Below, in pieces: positions 59,310 through 64,000 of a DNA stretch of 64,000 nucleotides. The notes under the pieces were generated by a model that searched no databases, was not told the DNA's origin, and saw only the letters and a list, made by a program, of their open reading frames with translations. A program made the translations under genes and the position numbers. The DNA is from Xanthobacter aminoxidans (GTDB lineage Bacteria; Pseudomonadota; Alphaproteobacteria; Rhizobiales; Xanthobacteraceae), in assembly GCF_023571765.1 (NCBI RefSeq), contig NZ_JAMJXC010000018.1, forward strand, positions 49,722 to 113,721, in the 5' to 3' direction. Position 1 is the first letter of the stretch. The number at the start of each line of letters is the position of its first letter.

Positions 59310-59324
59310 TTTCAGACATTGAAA
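59310..59324. promoter_or_regulatory. LysR-box candidate TTTCAGACATTGAAA
   Basis: Interrupted dyad TTTCA-N5-TGAAA containing T-N11-A, the usual LysR half-site geometry, 16 nt upstream of the LysR start and within the divergent region to DUF4865. Confidence 0.5.
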
Positions 59325-59340
59325 ATCCGAATGATAGATC

Positions 59341-60201
59341 ATGAAGGCACTCGACATCGAAGCCGTGCAGGCGTTCGTCCTCACCGCCGATCTCAAGAGC
59401 TTCACCCGTGCCGCCGAAGCGCTCGACACGGCGCAGTCTGCGGTGAGCCTGAAGGTGAAGCGGCTGGAAGAAGTCCTCGGCCGACGCCTGTTGGAGCGGA
59501 CGCCGCGGCTGGTCCGCCTGTCGTCCGACGGCGCCGCATTTCTCGACCACGCGCGGGCGCTGATCGGTGCCCACCAGTTGGCCGTCGGATGCTTCGGAAA
59601 GGAGAAACGCCGCCTCGTCGTCGGTATCAGCCACCATATCGTCGGCAGTGAGCTGCCGGTGTTGCTGAAGCGCATGGGTGGCGTTGACCCGTCGCTCATC
59701 CTGGAGGTACGGGTCACCTCTTCACGGGAGAGCCTGGAGGATTTCGAGCGTGGCGAACTCGACGCGGCCATCGTGCTGCGTCACGATAACCATCGCCGCG
59801 GCGGTGAGGTCATCCTCGATGAGGAATTTGGCTGGATGGCGGTGCCGGACTTTGAGCATAGCATCGGCGAGCCGCTGCGCCTTGCGACCCAGGCAGCGCC
59901 GTGCAGCGTTCGCAGTATGGCGACGACGGCGCTCGATGCCGCGGGCATACCCTGGACGGAAGTTTTTGTCGGCGGCGGCATCGGCACCATCGGTGCGGCG
60001 GTCTCTGCCGGCCTCGCGGTCGCTGCGTTGGGCCGGCGGGTGGCGCCGGCGGCAACGGTCGATGTTGGGCCGAGGCTTGGGCTGCCGGGGCTGCCCTCGC
60101 GGGAGGTGATGCTCTACTCAAACCTCACCGATCGGACCGCCCGCAAGGCGCTACGCACACTCGGTGCCGCGATCCGCTCTACGGCGGGAGGGGCAACGTA
60201 G
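59341..60201 (+). CDS. LysR-family transcriptional regulator
   Basis: 286 residues. Helix-turn-helix KALDIEAVQAFVLTADLKSF, LDTAQSAVSLKVKRLEEVLG; effector domain RRLVVGISHHIVGSELPVLL. ATG start is directly downstream of the TTTCA-N5-TGAAA dyad. Divergent from DUF4865 and the decarboxylase-like gene, its likely targets. Confidence 0.94.
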   Translation: MKALDIEAVQAFVLTADLKSFTRAAEALDTAQSAVSLKVKRLEEVLGRRLLERTPRLVRLSSDGAAFLDHARALIGAHQLAVGCFGKEKRRLVVGISHHIVGSELPVLLKRMGGVDPSLILEVRVTSSRESLEDFERGELDAAIVLRHDNHRRGGEVILDEEFGWMAVPDFEHSIGEPLRLATQAAPCSVRSMATTALDAAGIPWTEVFVGGGIGTIGAAVSAGLAVAALGRRVAPAATVDVGPRLGLPGLPSREVMLYSNLTDRTARKALRTLGAAIRSTAGGAT

Positions 60202-60317
60202 GCTTTCGGTAGGTGCCCTTGGAGTTTCGTCCCAGCCCGATATGGCTTGGCTTACGATTAGTCGGGTCTAGCCAAAGGCTTGCGGCAGTATTGGAAAAGC
60301 TGGACTTCCATGTCCAT

Positions 60318-61700
60318 CTAAATGCCCCGCTGGATAGCCATCGCGACCGCGCCAACCAGTCGATCGTCCGGGAATAGCCCCTGCTCGTGCAAGGCCCTCA
60401 GCCTTGTTTCAAGATTGGCGGAGCTTGGCGTCGCGTCGGGCTCGCGAGCGAGCGTCTGAAGCTCTCGACCGATGGCCTCAATGCGCTCCATCCGAGCCAG
60501 GTCCTCCTCCGGGCTGGACCATCCCGGCCCGTCCCGAGCTGCCTTGTCGGCGTGTGCCAGGACCCAGCGCGCAACCGCTTCCAAGGCATCGGCGGCGCTG
60601 GCGATGAGGCTGTAGCTGGTACTCCGCCCGCCGGCCGGCTCCCGGACTAGAATGCCCTTGCCGCACAGGTCCTCGATGTCGCGGGAGGCGGTGTCCTGCG
60701 AGCATTTGGCGAAGGTGGCATATTTGGACGAGGTCAGCTTGCCGTCGAAGCCGTCAAGCAGGCGGTTGACCACGAGGCGCTGGCGCGTGTTGAGGGCGCT
60801 CCCGGCATGGGCCTCCCAGAAGCGCGCCTTGCGCAGAACCGTGGCAAGGACCGCCTCCGCCCCATGGAAGGCGCGGTCCAGGCATGCCAGGAACCAAGCG
60901 AGCCACGCCGTGATATCGAGATCACCGTTCTGGGTTCGCTCCAAGGTCTCGTAATAGGTTTTCCGTTCGATCCGGATCTGCGCGGACATGCTGTAGAACC
61001 GCTGAGGCGAACTCTCCGAGCGCGCCAGCGCCATGTCGGCGATGGCGCGGGCGATGCGCCCGTTGCCATCCTCGAACGGGTGGATGGTGACGAACCACAG
61101 ATGGGCTACGGCCGCGAACAGGACGGGATCGATGCCGCTGGGCGCGTTGAACCACGCGAGAAACGCCTGCATCTCGGCCGGGAGGCGCTCCGCGCCCGGC
61201 GCTTCGAAATGCACATGCTCGCGCCCGATCGGCCCGGAAACGACCTGCATCGGCCCGGATTGTCCGGTGCGCCACCCGCCTACGGTGATCTTGGCCATGC
61301 CGCTGCGACCGGTGGGAAACAGCGCGGCATGCCAGCCGAACAGCCTCTCCTCGGTGAGGGGGACCCGGTAGTTCTGGGTCGCGTCCAGCATCATCTCCAC
61401 GACCCCTTCGACATGGCGATCCACCGGGGCGAGTGCCCCGATGTCCATGCCGAGGCGCCGCGCGATCGAGGAGCGCACCTGCGCCCGGTCGAGCCGCTCG
61501 CCCTCGATGTCACTGGATTTGAGGACCTCTTCGGTCAGGGATTGCAGGACGGCTTCGCCACGAAGCTCGAAGCCCAGTCCTTCCATGCGGCCGACCAATC
61601 GCCCCTGGTGATGCCGCACCGCCGCTAGCGGCGCGGCCAGCGCCGCGTGATCCCAGCGAAACCGGGGCCAATCGGGCAGGTCATGGACATAGGTTGTCAT
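60318..61700 (-). CDS. Fic-domain protein (AMP transferase), class II, with C-terminal winged helix
   Basis: 460 residues. Fic core motif TIHPFEDGNGRIARAI (His207 to Arg215) transfers AMP from ATP to a hydroxyl side chain. N-terminal SSDIEGERL (62-70) fits the class II inhibitory helix (S/T-x-x-x-E-G), which keeps the enzyme off until released. N-terminal PRFRWDHAALAAPLAAVRHH resembles the DUF4172 Fic N-domain. After the Fic core, residues about 300-380 (LNTRQRLVVNRLLDGFDGKL, TSSKYATFAKCSQDTASRDI) form a winged-helix DNA-binding domain. Palindromic sites overlap its start codon, so it may repress itself. No toxin-antitoxin partner seen. Confidence 0.93.
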   Translation of the reverse strand: MTTYVHDLPDWPRFRWDHAALAAPLAAVRHHQGRLVGRMEGLGFELRGEAVLQSLTEEVLKSSDIEGERLDRAQVRSSIARRLGMDIGALAPVDRHVEGVVEMMLDATQNYRVPLTEERLFGWHAALFPTGRSGMAKITVGGWRTGQSGPMQVVSGPIGREHVHFEAPGAERLPAEMQAFLAWFNAPSGIDPVLFAAVAHLWFVTIHPFEDGNGRIARAIADMALARSESSPQRFYSMSAQIRIERKTYYETLERTQNGDLDITAWLAWFLACLDRAFHGAEAVLATVLRKARFWEAHAGSALNTRQRLVVNRLLDGFDGKLTSSKYATFAKCSQDTASRDIEDLCGKGILVREPAGGRSTSYSLIASAADALEAVARWVLAHADKAARDGPGWSSPEEDLARMERIEAIGRELQTLAREPDATPSSANLETRLRALHEQGLFPDDRLVGAVAMAIQRGI

Positions 61701-61798
61701 TCTCCGCGCTCCATGCGGAGAATGTGAGGGTCAATCTCCGCAAACGCAAGAGGCTATATCCGCAATTTATGCGGAGTATACCAAATGCAATCTCCGCA
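61699..61798. promoter_or_regulatory. Operator cluster: TCCGCA/TGCGGA palindromes over the fic promoter
   Basis: ATTCTCCGC-N7-GCGGAGAAT (61699-61723, spanning the fic start codon) and TATCCGCA-N5-TGCGGAGTA (61757-61778) are inverted repeats of one motif; half-sites ATCTCCGCA recur at 61734-61742 and 61790-61797. Four copies within 100 nt of a gene encoding a DNA-binding Fic protein point to autoregulation. Confidence 0.65.
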
Positions 61799-61891
61799 TC
61801 GCACACCGACCCGGCGGGTCGACGCCGATCGTGGCCGTCCGCCAACCGCTTCAGCTCGTTGGCTGATAGAGCCTGATTCCGCTCCGCCGTG

Positions 61892-63214
61892 TCACGATTC
61901 TGACTGCGGCACTCTCTGATCCGTCTCCTGGAATTCCTGCGACTGGCGCGCCCCACGCCGAGGAGGACGCGCAGCCGCCGCCTTGCCGTCGAGAATGTCG
62001 GCCATCTCGTCCGCGACGCGGTCCGCCGCGAGCCGCAGCGCCTCGTCGATATGGATATAGCGTTGCGTCACGCCGCGCGATGCGTGGCCGAGCAGCGCCG
62101 CGATGGTCAACTCGGAAAAGCCAAGGTCGCCGGCGACGCTCGCGAAGGTGTGGCGTAGGGTATGCGGGGTGACGTCGACCAGTCGCGCCATTGCGCAGAT
62201 GCGATCGAGCACGCGTACGATCCCGACGAAATGCCCTTCACCCCAATCGGCGGGGAAGAAGAAGCGCGATCCGGCCTGAGGCTGTGCCAGCAGCAGGTCC
62301 ACGGCGGCGCGGCCGATGACCCGCGTCTGCGCGCCGCTCTTCGTGTCGGGAAATCGGATCGAGCCCTCCTCGTCATGGAGCCAGGCACGCTCCAAAGCGA
62401 GCCCCTCCATACGGCGCAGGCCCGTCATCAGAAAGAAGCGGATTGCCGCAAGGCCGGTCGGGTGCTCGCCGTCCTGCTCCGCTATCCGCATCGCCTTGCC
62501 GAGCTTCTCGATCTCGGCGCGGCTCAGCCGGCGGTCGCGTGGCGTACTGGCGAGGCGACGGACACCCTTAGCCGGGTTGCTCGTGATTTTCCCCAGCCGC
62601 ACCGCGTGCTCAAAAATGGAGTGCAGGGTCGACATGGTGCGTGCAGCGACCCCTTCGCCGCCTGTGGTGGCACCGCCGCGGCTACCGACGCGCGCTTTGG
62701 ACGTCTTACCGGCCGCGATATCGGCCTGGGCACCCTCGATGTCGCCCAGCTTAAGCGTGTTTATGATCCGTTTGCCCAGCAGCGGCTTGATATGCGCGTC
62801 AATTCGGCTGCGATCCATGGCAAGCGTCGACGCCTTGATAGGCCGGCGTCGCTTACCAAGAATTCGTCCGGCCTCCGCCTCGCCCAGATACCAGTCGCAG
62901 AGCGCACCGACGGTTAGATCGTCCGTTCGCGTGGCGGCCTCCTCCGGATCGCATCCCTTTGCGACCACCATCAGGATGTCTCTTGCCGCGTCCCGCGCCT
63001 GCTCCACGGTCATGAGACCATATCGCCCGATGACCCTGCGGCGATGGCGTCCTTCCGGCGTTCGGTACTGCACGATGAAACTCTTGAGGCCCGCCGCGCT
63101 GACCCGCACGCCGAAGCCGCGCAACTCGCCATCCCAGAGGAACTGCTCAGAACCTTCGACCCCAACCTTGGAAGGTTTCAGAGCATCCAAACGGCGCTTT
63201 GTGAGCTTTTCCAT
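61892..63214 (-). CDS. Tyrosine recombinase/phage-type integrase
   Basis: 440 residues. N-terminal arm-binding DUF4102-like region (LTKRRLDALKPSKVGVEGSE, GFGVRVSAAGLKSFIVQYRT), core-binding domain about 100-200, and the catalytic domain with Arg in FFLMTGLRRMEGLALE, H-x-x-R in TPHTLRHTFASVAGDLG, and Tyr in GHASRGVTQRYIHIDEA. Start at 63214 (GGAA just before); 25 further codons upstream are open. The attachment site lies about 200 nt upstream of its start, the usual place for an island integrase. Confidence 0.95.
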   Translation of the reverse strand: MEKLTKRRLDALKPSKVGVEGSEQFLWDGELRGFGVRVSAAGLKSFIVQYRTPEGRHRRRVIGRYGLMTVEQARDAARDILMVVAKGCDPEEAATRTDDLTVGALCDWYLGEAEAGRILGKRRRPIKASTLAMDRSRIDAHIKPLLGKRIINTLKLGDIEGAQADIAAGKTSKARVGSRGGATTGGEGVAARTMSTLHSIFEHAVRLGKITSNPAKGVRRLASTPRDRRLSRAEIEKLGKAMRIAEQDGEHPTGLAAIRFFLMTGLRRMEGLALERAWLHDEEGSIRFPDTKSGAQTRVIGRAAVDLLLAQPQAGSRFFFPADWGEGHFVGIVRVLDRICAMARLVDVTPHTLRHTFASVAGDLGFSELTIAALLGHASRGVTQRYIHIDEALRLAADRVADEMADILDGKAAAARPPRRGARQSQEFQETDQRVPQSES

Positions 63215-63418
63215 TTTATTCCAAGCACTTATATTAAATTTGCTTCCATTTTTTCTATTGTAACGCTTCCGGAAGCCGAATGGAAGCATCCGAAATCAAA
63301 TCGTGGCGTCTGGGTGGCGACGATCGGCGGAGCGAGTGTGAACTAAGTATCTGCCTTGTAGTGTTTTTTACAAATTCAGCGAAGGGCCGGATATCGTAGC
63401 GAACGGCTCTCGGGCACG

Positions 63419-63463
63419 TTGCCAAGGTTGGGGTCGAGGGTTCGAATCCCTTCGCCCGCTCCA
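63419..63463 (+). other. Attachment site: duplicated 3' half of tRNA-Gly(GCC)
   Basis: TTGCCAAGGTTGGGGTCGAG begins at 63419; with GGTTCGAAT (T loop) and the acceptor CGCCCGC-T-CCA to 63463 it equals the anticodon loop (GCC at 63421-63423), variable loop, T arm and 3' acceptor strand of tRNA-Gly(GCC). The 5' half (GCGGGCG..., D arm) is absent, so this is not a functional tRNA but an att copy left by integration into the 3' end of the gene. The intact gene should lie at the other end of the element, to the left of this window. Confidence 0.85.
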
Positions 63464-63494
63464 AATTTTCCCAATAAAGTCAGTTGGTTAGCAA

Positions 63495-63515
63495 GCGCCC
63501 TTCGGGGCGTTTTCT
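63495..63515 (+). terminator. Terminator downstream of the tRNA-Gly fragment
   Basis: GCGCCC-TTCG-GGGCGT hairpin followed by TTTTCT. It is likely the original terminator of the tRNA gene, marking host DNA to the right of the att site. Confidence 0.75.
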
Positions 63516-63551
63516 GCTTACCGGCCAAAGCTTTGGAATTCCGGTAAGCAG
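63514..63551. repeat. Nested palindrome CTGCTTACCGG ... CCGGTAAGCAG
   Basis: Arms at 63514-63524 and 63541-63551 enclose another palindrome CCAAAGCTTTGG (63525-63536). A third GGTAAGCA follows at 63554. Role unknown; next to the att site. Confidence 0.6.
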
Positions 63552-64000
63552 GCGGTAAGCACGTCAAGGGCGATCCTGGCGTGCCTTGGCGTAGGCGCCG
63601 CCCTGCTCGAAGTCGCCGAACGAGAGCCCTGACCGGGGCGTGGTGGGCTTGTTCGGCGGACAGAAATCTACCGCCGGCCGAGCGGGCTTTGTCGCCCGGT
63701 CAGAGGAAGAGGGCGGGCGTCCCGTGACAGGTTGAGGGCTGAGAGAGGCTCCACGCAGTCCGCGTACCTGCATTGGATGCAGGGGGCCGTCAGGACCAAC
63801 CAAGAACGTCCCACCTCGTACTTCACAGCGGCAAGGCGCGGGATGACTCATGCCTGCCCCTCGAGTGTCCTCTCAGCGACGTCCGCTTTGCGCCCCGAGG
63901 CTGTGTGAGAACTCACTGTGGCTCGTCGCGCAGGTTGTTGCCACGGCGCGCGTCGGCTCCGGTCACCCGGCTATCGCCTTGAGGGTCGCGGCCACGCCAG
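63552..64000. other. 449-nt right end of window without a confident gene
   Basis: A minus-strand open frame 63564-63851 (95 aa, ending SFGDFEQGGAYAKARQDRP) and a plus-strand frame 63773-63982 are possible but have no recognisable family or ribosome site. The minus frame's end looks protein-like; it could be a fragment of a gene disrupted at the junction. Confidence 0.4.

Noticed and set aside
61699..61798. CRISPR array (repeated CTCCGCA units)
   Set aside because: Units are short, palindromic, irregularly spaced and overlap a start codon; no cas genes. Operator sites fit better.
63360..63463. A complete tRNA gene
   Set aside because: Only the anticodon loop to CCA end is present; upstream sequence cannot form the D arm or 5' acceptor strand, so it is an att duplicate.

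Overview
The window is GC-rich DNA from an alphaproteobacterium, most likely of the Hyphomicrobiales (Xanthobacter/Ancylobacter/Azorhizobium-like). The lineage is inferred from codon use, the many SsuABC/TauABC-type importers, Tat-type signal peptides and a palindromic GTCATGCCCCGG-type repeat. There is no housekeeping gene in 64 kb. The right end carries a tyrosine integrase next to a 45-bp copy of the 3' half of a tRNA-Gly(GCC) gene, so much or all of the window may be an integrated island or accessory region.

Region 1 (1-23.4 kb) is a sulfur-acquisition block. Four SsuABC/TauABC/NitT-type ABC importers lie here (1-1809 partial; 5219-9125 with two permeases; 11213-14515 with a small TPR protein; 19988-22934 ending in a MerC-domain protein), plus an orphan solute-binding protein (15901-16914). 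Among them are oxidative desulfurisation and sulfur-handling enzymes: a TauD-type dioxygenase, an NtaA/SsuD-like flavin monooxygenase, a cysteine-dioxygenase-like cupin followed by a four-domain rhodanese, and an unusual flavoprotein plus 2[4Fe-4S] ferredoxin pair. A di-haem cytochrome c peroxidase and a family-3 binding protein sit back to back with them. The joint role (import of organosulfur compounds, release of sulfite or sulfide) is inference.

Region 2 (23.4-26.8 kb) is an IS scar (IS110 fragment cut by an IS3/IS30 mosaic element), a LysR regulator and an unknown secreted protein.

Region 3 (27-39.5 kb) holds CoA-dependent acid catabolism. An acyl-CoA dehydrogenase, CaiB CoA-transferase, MaoC-type hydratase and citramalyl-CoA-lyase-like protein form one operon, divergent from an MmgE/PrpD gene. 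This resembles the itaconate/mesaconate degradation locus of Pseudomonas. Next to it is a second MmgE/PrpD with an isochorismatase-like hydrolase, a PuuE-like deacetylase, a divergent LysR, a DUF2848 protein and an MFS carrier, closed by IS remnants.

Region 4 (39.5-47.9 kb) holds NIPSNAP plus LysR, divergent from cupin, FAH-family, RidA and a ribose-type ABC importer, followed by an XRE-cupin regulator. Region 5 (48-60.2 kb) holds a frameshifted TetR, an aldo/keto reductase, Tat-exported amidase and alpha/beta hydrolase, a TauABC-type importer, a 3-hydroxyacyl-CoA-dehydrogenase-like protein, a threonine-dehydratase-like enzyme, RidA, an acetoacetate-decarboxylase-family gene broken by an amber codon, DUF4865 and a divergent LysR. 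Region 6 (60.3-64 kb) holds a Fic protein with palindromic operators over its start, the integrase, and the tRNA-Gly attachment site.
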